Assembly (NCBI GenBank): GCA_028285495.1
Contig: JANQPB010000008.1
Coordinates: 48,018-112,017, forward strand
Length of the DNA stretch: 64,000 nt
Direction: 5' to 3'
Source: Acidimicrobiales bacterium
Lineage (GTDB): Bacteria; Actinomycetota; Acidimicrobiia; Acidimicrobiales; SZUA-35
Position numbers and translations under genes: made by a program. How positions within the stretch are numbered: position 1 is the first letter of the stretch; each line of letters begins with the position of its first letter. Below the pieces are notes generated by a model. That model saw only the letters and a list, made by a program, of their open reading frames with translations. It did no database searches and was not told the origin of the DNA. Shown here one piece after another: positions 25,497 to 34,254 of this stretch.

Positions 25497-27637
25497 TGCT
25501 GACAACCGACCGACCACCCGAAGGCACCCTCACCCGCCGAGCGTCGGCCCGCCTGGCCGGGCTGCTGTTCTCGATCCCGCCCTGGCTGGCCAGCCTCATC
25601 AAGGCCGGGCCGCGAGGCCTCGGCCAGGTCCTGGCCGCCGCCTTCCACTTCGCTCGTGACGAGCGCCGAGCGGCCCGAATCGACGACATGGCCGGCACCG
25701 GCCACGCCCGCCAGCTCATCGAGGAGGAGATCCACCAGCGGGCCATGAAGATCCGCTCGGCGATTGTCCTGCTCCCGCCGGCTGGCCTGGCCGCCGCCGT
25801 CTACCTCGGCTGGCTCGTGGTCCCCTGGTGGCAGTGGACCCTCGCCGGCGCTGCGCTGTGGCTGGTGCTCGGGTTCATCGGCCTCCCCGAGGACGGCCCG
25901 AAGGTCCCAGCCGTGATCTACATGGACACCAGCGAGCCCAAGATCACCGAGAACCTGATCATCGATGCCCTGGCCGAGTGCGGCATCCCGAAGCTCACCA
26001 ACAAGATCGCCGACGGACGGGAACGGGGCTACCAGGCCGTCCGGTTCCACGACACCCCACACCGCGACGGCGCCGGCATCAGCGCCTCCCTCACCCTCCC
26101 CGCCGGCGTCACCGTCGACCAGGTCAACGACGACGGCCGCCGCAAGGCCTTCGCCGGAGGCCTGGAGCGCTCCGAGGAACGCATCCTCATCACCCGCGGT
26201 GAGCACGAAGCCCGCATGCGCCTCTTCGTCGCCGACCAAGCGCTCCGAGACCTCGACGCCATCGACTGGGAGCTCCTCCCCCGCAAGGGTGCCGTCAAGC
26301 CCTTCGACATCTTCGAACCCATCCCCGTCGGCGTCGACCTCTACGGCCGCCCCGCCACCGTCTCCGCCTACCGGCCCGTCGACGGCGCCACCTTCGGGAT
26401 CACCGCCGGCATGACCGGATCGGGCAAGACCGTCTCCGGCCGCCTCATCCCCGCAGCCGCCGCCCTCGATCCAACCGTCGAGCTCCACATCTACGACTTC
26501 AAGGGCGGCTCCGACTGGGAGGAGCTCGGCCTGGCCGTCGGCCACGTCTACCGCTCCGGTCAGTCGATCACCGACGTGGAAGCACTCGTCGAGGACCTCG
26601 ACCACGTGCTGGACGACATCGGACGACGAAACGATGCCCGCAAGCAGCTCCGGCTCACCGAGCCCGACCTCTACCGCAGCGGCTACTCCCGCCAGCTCGC
26701 CTCCAGGAAGGACCTCGGATTCCATCCCATCCTGTTCGTGATCGACGAGCCGTTCCCGTTCGTGGTCGACAAGTCCAACCGGGCCGAGGCCAAGATCAAG
26801 CAACGGGCCCGCCACCTGCTCTACGAGGTCGGCCGCCAAGGCCGCTCGGTCGGCGTCGGGATCATCGTCCTGCTCCAGACCGTCAAGGACGACACCATCC
26901 CCAAGGTCTTCTCCGACAACGCCTCGCTCCGGGTCTGCTTCCGGGCCGCCAACTCCGACGCCGTCAACCAGGCCCTCGGCGACGGCGCCGCCGGACGTGG
27001 CTACCGGCCCGACCGACTCGGCCCCGACGACAAGGGCGTCGGCTACATCGGCGGCGAGGGCGTCGAGATCCGCATGGCCCGCTTCGCCTCCGTGGTCGAC
27101 ATCGACGACCTCGAGACCATCGCCAACGCCGCTCGCCAGCTCCGCATCGACGCCGGCCGGCTGACCGGCATGGCCGCCGGCGACATCGAACCCGACGACC
27201 ACCACCCCGACATCCTCGACCACACCGCCACCGTCTGGCCCGCCGACGGCGCCGACCGGCTCGCCTACGCCGAACTCCTCGAGCTCCTCGCCGCTCGGTA
27301 CCACGGCGACTACCGGCGCCTCCTCAACGCCGGCGACGAGACCACCATCGGCAAACGCCTCCGAGCCGCCGGCGTCGACACCGTCCAGATCACCGCCGGG
27401 CCGCTCAAGGGCCGCAAGGGCGTCCGGCTCAGCGACGTCCTCGACGCCATCGACGACCGAGACGCCGGCCACCTGTCGCCCCTCGACGACATCGACCTGG
27501 ACAGCGACGAGGACAACCGGGACATCGGACCGGACGGGCTGTCCACCCCGATGTCCGGGCCCGGGCAGACCGTTGTCCTTGGCCGACCACCGGTAGCGCA
27601 CCACCGAAACGGCGGTAGCGGAGACCGGCATGAGTAG
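25496..27637 (+). CDS. TraB/FtsK-type conjugative DNA translocase
   Basis: 713 residues. Two membrane helices near residues 85-125, then a RecA-like motor with Walker A GMTGSGKTVSG near residue 305 and Walker B FVIDEPFPFVV near 415, plus the hydrophobic GVGIIVLLQT sensor segment. The C-terminus has a winged-helix-like gamma domain (ELLELLAARYHGDYRRLLNA to GVRLSDVLDAID). In Streptomyces-type conjugation this single motor forms a ring, binds the clt site through the winged helix and pumps double-stranded DNA to the recipient. The 3' end of the gene carries repeats that may be that site. Confidence 0.88.
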   Translation: MLTTDRPPEGTLTRRASARLAGLLFSIPPWLASLIKAGPRGLGQVLAAAFHFARDERRAARIDDMAGTGHARQLIEEEIHQRAMKIRSAIVLLPPAGLAAAVYLGWLVVPWWQWTLAGAALWLVLGFIGLPEDGPKVPAVIYMDTSEPKITENLIIDALAECGIPKLTNKIADGRERGYQAVRFHDTPHRDGAGISASLTLPAGVTVDQVNDDGRRKAFAGGLERSEERILITRGEHEARMRLFVADQALRDLDAIDWELLPRKGAVKPFDIFEPIPVGVDLYGRPATVSAYRPVDGATFGITAGMTGSGKTVSGRLIPAAAALDPTVELHIYDFKGGSDWEELGLAVGHVYRSGQSITDVEALVEDLDHVLDDIGRRNDARKQLRLTEPDLYRSGYSRQLASRKDLGFHPILFVIDEPFPFVVDKSNRAEAKIKQRARHLLYEVGRQGRSVGVGIIVLLQTVKDDTIPKVFSDNASLRVCFRAANSDAVNQALGDGAAGRGYRPDRLGPDDKGVGYIGGEGVEIRMARFASVVDIDDLETIANAARQLRIDAGRLTGMAAGDIEPDDHHPDILDHTATVWPADGADRLAYAELLELLAARYHGDYRRLLNAGDETTIGKRLRAAGVDTVQITAGPLKGRKGVRLSDVLDAIDDRDAGHLSPLDDIDLDSDEDNRDIGPDGLSTPMSGPGQTVVLGRPPVAHHRNGGSGDRHE

Positions 27638-27780
27638 CGGGCCCGCTACCGGCACCGCTACCGCTCTCCCCGCTCAACCAGCCGGGAAACCCGGTAGCGG
27701 TAGCGCTGACAACGCCCCGACGACGTCTCGAAACGCCGGCCTCACGGCCAGCAGCACACCTCTCCGCATTCACCGCTACC
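27592..27780. repeat. GGTAGCG repeat cluster, candidate clt/TraB recognition site
   Basis: Seven exact copies of GGTAGCG or its complement at 27592, 27614, 27644 (reverse), 27656 (reverse), 27693, 27699 and 27774 (reverse), plus a partial at 27634. A 16-bp perfect palindrome GTAGCGGGCCCGCTAC (27634-27649) lies in the middle. The cluster covers the last codons of the translocase gene and the 185-bp gap after it, the place where clt sites with 8-bp TraB recognition sequences lie in Streptomyces plasmids. Confidence 0.7.
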
Positions 27781-27822
27781 GCCCACCAGTCAACCCTTCC
27801 CGACTCGCCAGAAGGTACAGCC

Positions 27823-28182
27823 ATGACCCCCTCACACGACACCAACGAACCCGACCTCCCCGCCCCCCGGCCCCGATGGGCGGACAGCTACCCGGACACC
27901 ACACACCAGGTGTCCGGTGTCCACCAGCCGAGCAACGGTGCGGTCCAGCTGCACCAGGGGCGAGTGCTGCCGCCGGCGGTGCGAGCCGAGGTCGAGGCGC
28001 TCGTCGCCCACGCAGTCACCGTCGCCCACGACCACGCCAGCCCCCAGCCCACCGGCCAAGGACGAGCACGGCGACCGCCGACCGGACCCGAGCTCGTGGT
28101 CGCACTCATGGTCGCCACCGTCATGGTCTTCGCCACCATCGCCGTGCTCGCCGTCCTCGCCCTGGCGGTCATCGGCTCCTGA
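27823..28182 (+). CDS. Small single-span membrane protein
   Basis: 119 residues. Hydrophilic Pro/His-rich N-terminus and a C-terminal membrane helix (LVVALMVATVMVFATIAVLA). Unrecognised. Located between the candidate clt cluster and the replication genes; small membrane Spd-like proteins are usual here in AICEs. Confidence 0.6.
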   Translation: MTPSHDTNEPDLPAPRPRWADSYPDTTHQVSGVHQPSNGAVQLHQGRVLPPAVRAEVEALVAHAVTVAHDHASPQPTGQGRARRPPTGPELVVALMVATVMVFATIAVLAVLALAVIGS

Positions 28183-28261
28183 AAACCAAGCGAGGGGACA
28201 ACCGCTGGAACCGGCTGCCCCCTCGATCCCAAACCAAACGGAATGAGATTGGAGAACCCCC

Positions 28262-28660
28262 ATGGTAATCCCCACCACCAGTGGGCCCGTGGCTCACGCC
28301 CCCACCCACCAACTCGATGACCTCCAGGCCGAGCTCCGGGCCATCTACACCCGAGCGTTCGGCCCGGCCCACCAGGCCGCCGAGGACGTCGGCTCCCGGT
28401 TCGAACCGGCCGACGGAACCACACCCCTCGACCCGGTCTACGCCGCCGACATCGCCGGCTGCCGAGCCATCAACGCCGAGCTCGCCTCAGTCGTCGAGCG
28501 CCACCTCCCCGGTGCCCGGCTACTCGCCCAGGTCGACGAGTCACCGGCGGTCATCGACTCCCGGTGGATCCTCGGCAGCTGCGTCGTGGTCATCGAGTGG
28601 GACTACACCCACGACTTCGGCGACCCCGACGCCCTCAATGTCCGGGAGGTCACCCGATGA
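28262..28660 (+). CDS. Hypothetical AICE protein upstream of prim-pol
   Basis: 132 residues from ATG with GGAG 8 nt upstream. Soluble; contains RWILGSCVVVIEWDYTHDFG near the C-terminus. Not recognised. The stop overlaps the ATG of the prim-pol gene (ATGA), so it is in the replication operon. Confidence 0.65.
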   Translation: MVIPTTSGPVAHAPTHQLDDLQAELRAIYTRAFGPAHQAAEDVGSRFEPADGTTPLDPVYAADIAGCRAINAELASVVERHLPGARLLAQVDESPAVIDSRWILGSCVVVIEWDYTHDFGDPDALNVREVTR

Positions 28661-29631
28661 GCCGGGCCACCAACCGCGACGAGCTCCTCGACGCCGCCCT
28701 CGCCTACGCCGAAGCTGGCTGGCCCGTCTTCCCCCTCCGGCCCGGCACCAAGCGGCCGGCCGCCCCCAACCACACCGCACAGACCTGCGATGGCTCCGAC
28801 CACCGCTGCCACGACGGCCACACTGGCTGGGAACCCCGAGCCACCCTCGACCCCGACCGCATCACCCGAGCCTGGCAACACCGGCCCTACGGCATCGGCA
28901 TCGCATGCGGCCCCGCCCGCCTCCTCGTCGTCGACCTCGACACCGCCAAGGGCGACCAACCGTCCGGCGCCGACACCCTGGCCGACCTCGAGCACCAGGC
29001 CGAGGAGGCCCTCCCGGCCACCTGGACCGTCGGCACACCCTCGGGCGGCCGCCACCTCTACTACCGACAGCCCGACGGCTCACTCCTGGGCAACACCGCC
29101 GGACGCCTCGGACCCGGCCTCGACACCCGAGGCACCGGCGGCTTCGTCGTCGCACCACCCACCCGGCTCCGAGCCGGCGAGTACTGGCTCGTCGACGACC
29201 ACCCGCCAGCGCCCCTCCCCGACTGGTTCCGCCAGCTGCTGACATCACCGACCCGACCGACGTCCGAGGTGGAGCCGCCGGCTGCGACAACCGACCGAAC
29301 AGTGCCGCCGCCCCTGCGGTGCGAGCGGGTGCGCCGCTACGTCGCCCAAGCCATCGCCGGCGAGCAGCTCCGGATCACCACCGCTCCCGAAGGACGACGG
29401 AACCACACGCTCTTCTGTGCCTCGGTCGCCCTCGGCCAGCTGGTCGGCGCCCGAGTCCTCGACGAGGACCTGGCCGAGCAGCGGCTGCTCAGCGCCGCTC
29501 AGACTCACGTCGCCGTCGGTGCCTACAGCCACACCCAGGCGCGTCAGACGATCGCCTCCGGTCTCCGAACCGGCACCGGGGAGCCTCGCCTCCTGCCCTC
29601 CCACCTCATCACGACAGGAGCCCACGCATGA
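28657..29631 (+). CDS. Bifunctional DNA primase/polymerase (RepPP-type)
   Basis: 324 residues with an N-terminal prim-pol domain: LAYAEAGWPVFPLRPGTKRP at the start, the catalytic acidic pair LLVVDLDT near residue 90, and GGRHLYYRQP near 132. This archaeo-eukaryotic primase fold primes and copies DNA; in RepPP-class AICEs it replicates the excised element. A helical C-terminal region follows. Overlaps the DUF3631 gene by 4 nt. Confidence 0.85.
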   Translation: MSRATNRDELLDAALAYAEAGWPVFPLRPGTKRPAAPNHTAQTCDGSDHRCHDGHTGWEPRATLDPDRITRAWQHRPYGIGIACGPARLLVVDLDTAKGDQPSGADTLADLEHQAEEALPATWTVGTPSGGRHLYYRQPDGSLLGNTAGRLGPGLDTRGTGGFVVAPPTRLRAGEYWLVDDHPPAPLPDWFRQLLTSPTRPTSEVEPPAATTDRTVPPPLRCERVRRYVAQAIAGEQLRITTAPEGRRNHTLFCASVALGQLVGARVLDEDLAEQRLLSAAQTHVAVGAYSHTQARQTIASGLRTGTGEPRLLPSHLITTGAHA

Positions 29632-30914
29632 GCGGTCCGACCGATCCACCGGAGGACGGTGCCGAGCTCCTGGACCAGCTGCGCCAGGCCCTGGCCCGCT
29701 ACGTCGTCCTCCCCTCCCCCGAGGCCTCGACAGCCGTCACGCTCTGGATCACCGCGACGCACGCAGCACCGGCTTGGAACACCGCGCCCCGGCTAGTGAT
29801 CAGAGGACCGGAGAAGCGCTGCGGCAAGTCCCGACTACTCGACATCATCGAGGCCACCTGCCACTGGCCCCGCATGACCGTCAACGCCACGCCATCGGCC
29901 ATCTACCGATCGATCGGGTTGATCCCCGGCGACCCACCGACGATCCTCCTCGACGAGGCCGACACCGTGTTCGGACACGCCGCCGGCGACCACGAGGACC
30001 TGAGAGGCATCCTCAACGCCGGGCACCAACGGAACCGACCGGCGCTCCGCTACGACGCCGCCTCACGGAACGTCGAGGAGATCGAGACCTACGCCATGGC
30101 CGCCCTGGCCGGCATCGGTCGGATGCCCGACACGATCGAGGATCGGGCGGTCATCGTGAAGATGCGTCGGCGAGCTCCAGACGAACGGGTCCAGCCGTAT
30201 CGGGTTCGACGTGACGGTCCGCCGCTGCGCCAGCTCAAGCACCGGTTGCACACCTGGGCACGCCACCACCTCGACGAGCTCGCCCGAGCCGAACCCGTCA
30301 TGCCCCTCGAGGACCGAGCCGCCGACACCTGGGAAGCGCTGGTCGCCGTCGCCGACCTGGCCGGCGGCCGTTGGCCGGATGCGGCTCGGCACGCCGCGAC
30401 CGAGCTGACCAGCCAAGCGGTCGAAGACGATGAGGACACGATCCCCGTCCAGCTCCTGGCCGACTGCCGGCGGCTGTTTGCCGAGCGGGACATGCTTCGC
30501 ACGGCCGAGCTCCTGGCCGAGCTCAAGTCCGACAGCGAGGCGCCCTGGTCGACGCTCGGCCCTTCCGGGCTCACCCCCCGGACGTTGGCCAGGATCCTCC
30601 GGGAGTTCGGGATCCGGTCCGGCACCTATCGCTTCCCAAGCGGTAAGGCGAAGGGCTACGCGGCCAACGACTTCCTCGACGCTTGGAACCGCTACTTGCC
30701 TCAACCCGACGCCACCGACCGTGACCCTCCGGGGGAACCCCAAGAGAGACGTGGCATCCGTGGCAACCGTGGCGCCCCTGGTCAGAGGCCCGGAAGTGCC
30801 ACGGACGGCCGCACCTGCCACGGCAACCAACCGTGGCCATCCCCATCGACGACCACCCGCCGCGACTACCGCCCCACCCACCCGATCGACCTTCCCGGAG
30901 AGACCAATGAGTAA
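29628..30914 (+). CDS. DUF3631 NTPase, replication partner of prim-pol
   Basis: 428 residues. Helicase-like N-terminal part with GPEKRCGKSRLLD as Walker A near residue 60 and TILLDEADTVFG as Walker B near 105, followed by the DUF3631 core. It likely loads or unwinds DNA for the prim-pol. The last ~50 residues (from RRGIRGNRGAPGQRPG) are low complexity because the DNA beneath them is the CCGTGGCA repeat cluster. ATGA overlap with the excisionase start. Confidence 0.8.
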   Translation: MSGPTDPPEDGAELLDQLRQALARYVVLPSPEASTAVTLWITATHAAPAWNTAPRLVIRGPEKRCGKSRLLDIIEATCHWPRMTVNATPSAIYRSIGLIPGDPPTILLDEADTVFGHAAGDHEDLRGILNAGHQRNRPALRYDAASRNVEEIETYAMAALAGIGRMPDTIEDRAVIVKMRRRAPDERVQPYRVRRDGPPLRQLKHRLHTWARHHLDELARAEPVMPLEDRAADTWEALVAVADLAGGRWPDAARHAATELTSQAVEDDEDTIPVQLLADCRRLFAERDMLRTAELLAELKSDSEAPWSTLGPSGLTPRTLARILREFGIRSGTYRFPSGKAKGYAANDFLDAWNRYLPQPDATDRDPPGEPQERRGIRGNRGAPGQRPGSATDGRTCHGNQPWPSPSTTTRRDYRPTHPIDLPGETNE

Positions 30915-31010
30915 CCAGGCGACGACAGCCGACCCGTGGCACCGACGGCCCAACCGTGGCACCGCGACCGCTGCACACCTGCATTGTCACGCTTGCCACG
31001 GATGCCACGC
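30749..31010. repeat. CCGTGGCA repeat cluster, candidate oriV
   Basis: Six exact copies of CCGTGGCA or its complement (30758, 30797 reverse, 30816 reverse, 30934, 30954, 30994 reverse) and four with one mismatch (30749, 30767, 30831, 31003 reverse) in 262 bp. They span the 3' end of the DUF3631 gene and the 5' end of the excisionase gene, where they force odd protein sequence. Such iterons next to a rep gene suggest the replication origin of the excised element. Confidence 0.65.
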
Positions 31011-31248
31011 TCCAGCGGAGGTGGCCCCGGTTCCCGCCGAGACTGCCGAGGACAGCGGTTCATGCGACACGCTCGTCTACACCGTGCGGGAGGCGGCCGA
31101 GCAGCTCCGCATCGGCTACAGCACCGTCCGCGAGGAGATCCGAACCGGCCAGCTCCGGTCGTTCAAGGTCGGCCGCCGTCGGTTGGTGTCCGGCGAGGCC
31201 CTGCGTGCATACGTCCGCGAGCGCCAGGGCGGTGGCTTCGATGAGTAG
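30907..31248 (+). CDS. Excisionase-type helix-turn-helix protein
   Basis: 113 residues. The C-terminal 55 form a MerR/excisionase-type winged helix (VREAAEQLRIGYSTVREEI, then LRSFKVGRRRLVSGEALRAY). The N-terminus is His/Cys-rich low complexity translated from the CCGTGGCA repeats (LHCHACHGCH); it may not be functional, and a shorter start is possible. Directly before and overlapping the integrase by 8 nt, as expected for xis-int. Confidence 0.8.
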   Translation: MSNQATTADPWHRRPNRGTATAAHLHCHACHGCHAPAEVAPVPAETAEDSGSCDTLVYTVREAAEQLRIGYSTVREEIRTGQLRSFKVGRRRLVSGEALRAYVRERQGGGFDE

Positions 31249-32359
31249 ACGCTCGGCAGGCGAGGGATCGGTGTTCAAGGACGGCGACGGCAGGTGGGTC
31301 GCCCTGATCGAGCTGCCCCGCCTTGGCGACGGCAAACGCCGCCGCCGGAAGCGGAGGGCCGGCACGAAGGCCGAGGCGCAGCGCGCGTTGAAGGAGATGC
31401 AGAAGGAGCTCGAGCGCAGCGGCACGATCCTGAGCGCCGACCGCACGGTCCACGACGCCATCGCAACCTTCCGAGCCGGTCGACCCCCCTCAGCCACCGA
31501 CGACTGGCTCTTCGGCCTGATCTCCTCTGGGCTTGGCAGCTACCAAGTCCGGTCGCTATCCGTCCGCCAGTGCGACCTCTTCCTCGTTGAGTGCGCCGAC
31601 GGCCGATACGGCCGCAGACCGATCGGCACAGATCACCTCCGCCGAGTACGGCAACGGCTGGCCGCACTCATGCGCAACGAGGTCCGGATTGGCACCGTGG
31701 CGCGGAACGTAGCTGAGGTCGCCGAACTGCCCACCAGCAGCGTCGAAGCCCGGGAACGTCGGGCGCTGACCGTCGAGGAACTACACCAGCTGCTGGAAGC
31801 GGCCGACGGCTGGCTACTGATTCTCCTCGACCTCTGCGGCCGGAACGGCCTCCGGCCCGCTGAAGCGCGAGCCCTGCGTTGGGTCGACGTGGACCTGGAA
31901 CGGGCCGAACTCACCGTCAGCGGCCAGATGAACCGACGCAACGAGCGAGGCCCGGTCAAGCGGGCCACTAATGCAGAGCGAACCATTGCCATCGACGCGG
32001 TGACCATAGAGCGACTGGCCAAGTGGCGATCCCTACGTCATCATCGTCGACCAGCTGGCCGTGACGGATACGTGGCTACCTCAGACTCTGGTGGGCCGAT
32101 CGGCCGCGAGATGTTCTCCAGCTCGCTGAAGCAGCTCTGCTTGCACTTAGCGCCCTCATCATCATCCGTCACGCCGTATGAGTTGCGTCATACTGCAATC
32201 AGCCAGCAGGCGGATGCCGGTCGTACTAGCTGGGACATCGCCGACTGGGCCGGAACAAGCGAGGCGATGATCAGCTCGAGATATCGCCACCGGCTCCGGC
32301 GCGTCTCGCCCCTACGACCCGCCGACCAGAGGCTAGACGAACCGGGAGAAGCCCAGTGA
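31241..32359 (+). CDS. Tyrosine-recombinase integrase of the AICE
   Basis: 372 residues. N-terminal AP2/SAM-like arm-binding part (GSVFKDGDGRWVALIELP), core-binding domain and catalytic domain. Catalytic residues seen: Arg in GLRPAEARALRW, Lys in GPVKRATNAERT, YELRHTAIS (Tyr replaces the first His, common in actinobacterial integrases), Thr in place of the second His/Trp (AGTSEAM), and the nucleophile Tyr in SSRYRHRL. It should recombine at the tRNA-Ser 3' end. It is 4.6 kb from the nearest att copy, with cargo between. Confidence 0.88.
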   Translation: MSRRSAGEGSVFKDGDGRWVALIELPRLGDGKRRRRKRRAGTKAEAQRALKEMQKELERSGTILSADRTVHDAIATFRAGRPPSATDDWLFGLISSGLGSYQVRSLSVRQCDLFLVECADGRYGRRPIGTDHLRRVRQRLAALMRNEVRIGTVARNVAEVAELPTSSVEARERRALTVEELHQLLEAADGWLLILLDLCGRNGLRPAEARALRWVDVDLERAELTVSGQMNRRNERGPVKRATNAERTIAIDAVTIERLAKWRSLRHHRRPAGRDGYVATSDSGGPIGREMFSSSLKQLCLHLAPSSSSVTPYELRHTAISQQADAGRTSWDIADWAGTSEAMISSRYRHRLRRVSPLRPADQRLDEPGEAQ

Positions 32360-32384
32360 CGGCTACACATCACGCGCCATGAGA

Positions 32385-33098
32385 TCAGACCAGTGAACGA
32401 GCACGGCCGGCTGCAAGCGGCAATCGCAGCTGGCCGCCTCGGTCGACCCCAGCTTGTGAACTGGCCAAGTCGGCGAACCGAGAACCGTCGGTAAGGTCGA
32501 TCGGTTCATCACCCGTCAGGTCGCGCGACGTCGTGAGCTTGGCCAGATATGGGTACACCAGACGGGCCATGAAGGCTACTTGGTATTCAGACCCGCCGCT
32601 GGAGCCGTCGGCCCATCGCACAACCGACGTAACCTGCGAGGGCCCAATCTTCGAACCGGATCTGAGGTTGACCAAGTCTCCAGAGCGAAAGCAAGCCCCC
32701 AGCGGCTCGCCGTTGATCGGATCATCGCTTTGACAAACGAGCGCATAGTGATACGGACGCATCGGACCATCGGAGGCCCGACTGACAACAAACGAGTGAC
32801 GGGGTATCTCAAACTTCTTGCCGTCGATGCCCTCGGCCTCAACCCATAGACGACGTCCAGAAGGCGCAACATCATGCACCGCGGGAGGCGAGATCATGGG
32901 TGTGAACACCACCGTCGGATCGCTGTCGATCCGACTGAGCAGCGAGACCAACGAGGGCCGAATGCTCGTGCCTATCCCCCAGAGAAACACCGAGTCGTTG
33001 AGCGTACGCTCGGCCTCTTTCCGGGTGAGGATGGAGTGAGCACTCTCGCCAGACTCGGTGCCGAACTTCGTCCAGCAGAACTCTTCCGGCAACACCAC
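32385..33098 (-). CDS. Paralogue 1 of an unrecognised family (WTKFG/WGIG)
   Basis: 237 residues from GTG 33098, with GGGGAGGG 7 nt upstream. N-terminal region: FCWTKFGTESGESAHSILTR, RKEAE, FLWGIGTSIRPSLVSLL, VVFTPM. Central YHYALVCQS, C-terminal MARLVYPYLAKL. The same series of motifs in the same order occurs in the protein at 34902-35465, so the two are homologous along their length. I cannot name the family. Faces the ImmA/IrrE-PIN pair divergently and ends 26 nt from the integrase stop. A phosphate- or nucleotide-type role would be guesswork. Confidence 0.65.
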   Translation of the reverse strand: MVLPEEFCWTKFGTESGESAHSILTRKEAERTLNDSVFLWGIGTSIRPSLVSLLSRIDSDPTVVFTPMISPPAVHDVAPSGRRLWVEAEGIDGKKFEIPRHSFVVSRASDGPMRPYHYALVCQSDDPINGEPLGACFRSGDLVNLRSGSKIGPSQVTSVVRWADGSSGGSEYQVAFMARLVYPYLAKLTTSRDLTGDEPIDLTDGSRFADLASSQAGVDRGGQLRLPLAAGRARSLV

Positions 33099-33192
33099 AG
33101 CCTGCCCTCCCCTCAACCGATCCGAGGGACAATACTGGACTCTGGACCGTTGGATCGTGGATGGAGGCGTCAAATTCCGTCGCCGGAAGGCG

Positions 33193-34254
33193 ATGAAGGC
33201 TAGATTCGTCTACAGAAGCAGAGTCTCAGCCCGAGAGGAGCCCGCTGCCTGCATGCCCGAACGCTCAGCTGACGATCTCCGCCGCGAGCTCCAGAGAGCC
33301 GGCTTCGCCAACACAGCGATCGACGCCGTCTGGCCTAGATGGTGGAGCGATGAAGCATCCGACTCCGAGGCGGCCTCTGCGGAGCTTCGATACACCCTGG
33401 CTCGACGGCTGGGACTCTCGCCATCCTCGCTCTTCGATGAGGAGCCACGCTTCGTGTGGCATGACGAGGCGAAGTTCAAGAACCTCGGGACAACATCGGA
33501 GGCAGAACAAGCCGTCTTGGCATCATTTGGCGTTGCGGTGGGCCGCAGCGTTACAAGCGAACTGGAGCAAGGCAGCTCTATCGTCGGCCGCACCGCCGAG
33601 GAGCTACGTGAGGCCATCCTTGCCAGTTCGAGCTATGTAGGCCTCACCGACCTTCTCTCGCTTTGCTGGGCAATCCAGCTACCAGTCGTCGCCCTCGCCG
33701 TATTCCCGCTTGGCCAGAAGCGAATGCATGCGATGACAGTGACCTCTAGTGACAAGTTCGCCATTCTGATCGGCCGCGAGAGTCGCTATGCAGCACGGAC
33801 TGCGTACATGATCGCTCACGAAATCGGCCACATAGCCCTAGGTCATCTAACGGGAAGCACGGCACTTCTTGAGATTGAGGACCCGCTACTTGTCGCTGAC
33901 CCTGACGCCGAGGAGGTAGCCGCCGACCGTTTCGCTCTGACCCTTCTCACCGGCAGCCCCCAGCCGGAAGTAGCGACCTCCGAGCCTGACTTCACAGCCA
34001 GCCAGCTCGCCCAGGCCGTCTCGCAAGTTGGACCGTCGAGGTCGATCGACCCTGGGGTCCTGGCGCTATGCGCTGGCCACGCAACGGGTCGGTGGGAGCA
34101 GGCGATCGGAGCACTCAAGGTCCTACAGAATGGTGGCGCCGACATCAACGCTTACCTGAACTCCGTAGCTGCCGAGCAGCTCGCGTGGGATGACCTACCC
34201 CACTCGCGCCAGGAGTACCTAGAGAGAGTCCTGGGCCTTGAGCGTGCGGCGTGA
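33193..34254 (+). CDS. ImmA/IrrE-family metallo-endopeptidase
   Basis: 353 residues. The gluzincin motif HEIGHIALGHL is near residue 215, with the third zinc ligand likely in EVAADRFAL near 240. The N-terminal half has a helical DNA-binding-like region (ADDLRRELQRAGFANTAIDA) and RYTLARRLGLSPSSLF. ImmA/IrrE proteases cleave a partner repressor when a signal arrives. I chose ATG 33193 because the region VYRSRVSAREEPAACMPERS fits the usual family start. Overlaps the PIN-like gene by 17 nt, which marks that protein as its functional partner. Confidence 0.78.
   Translation: MKARFVYRSRVSAREEPAACMPERSADDLRRELQRAGFANTAIDAVWPRWWSDEASDSEAASAELRYTLARRLGLSPSSLFDEEPRFVWHDEAKFKNLGTTSEAEQAVLASFGVAVGRSVTSELEQGSSIVGRTAEELREAILASSSYVGLTDLLSLCWAIQLPVVALAVFPLGQKRMHAMTVTSSDKFAILIGRESRYAARTAYMIAHEIGHIALGHLTGSTALLEIEDPLLVADPDAEEVAADRFALTLLTGSPQPEVATSEPDFTASQLAQAVSQVGPSRSIDPGVLALCAGHATGRWEQAIGALKVLQNGGADINAYLNSVAAEQLAWDDLPHSRQEYLERVLGLERAA

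Noticed and set aside
25373..27655. Long minus-strand frame (760 codons) opposite the translocase gene
   Set aside because: Shadow of a GC-rich gene: Val/Asp/Gly repeats, no ribosome site, no domain, and the plus strand encodes a clear FtsK-type motor.
27592..27780. CRISPR array
   Set aside because: The repeats are 7-8 bp, in both orientations and irregularly spaced; no cas genes nearby.
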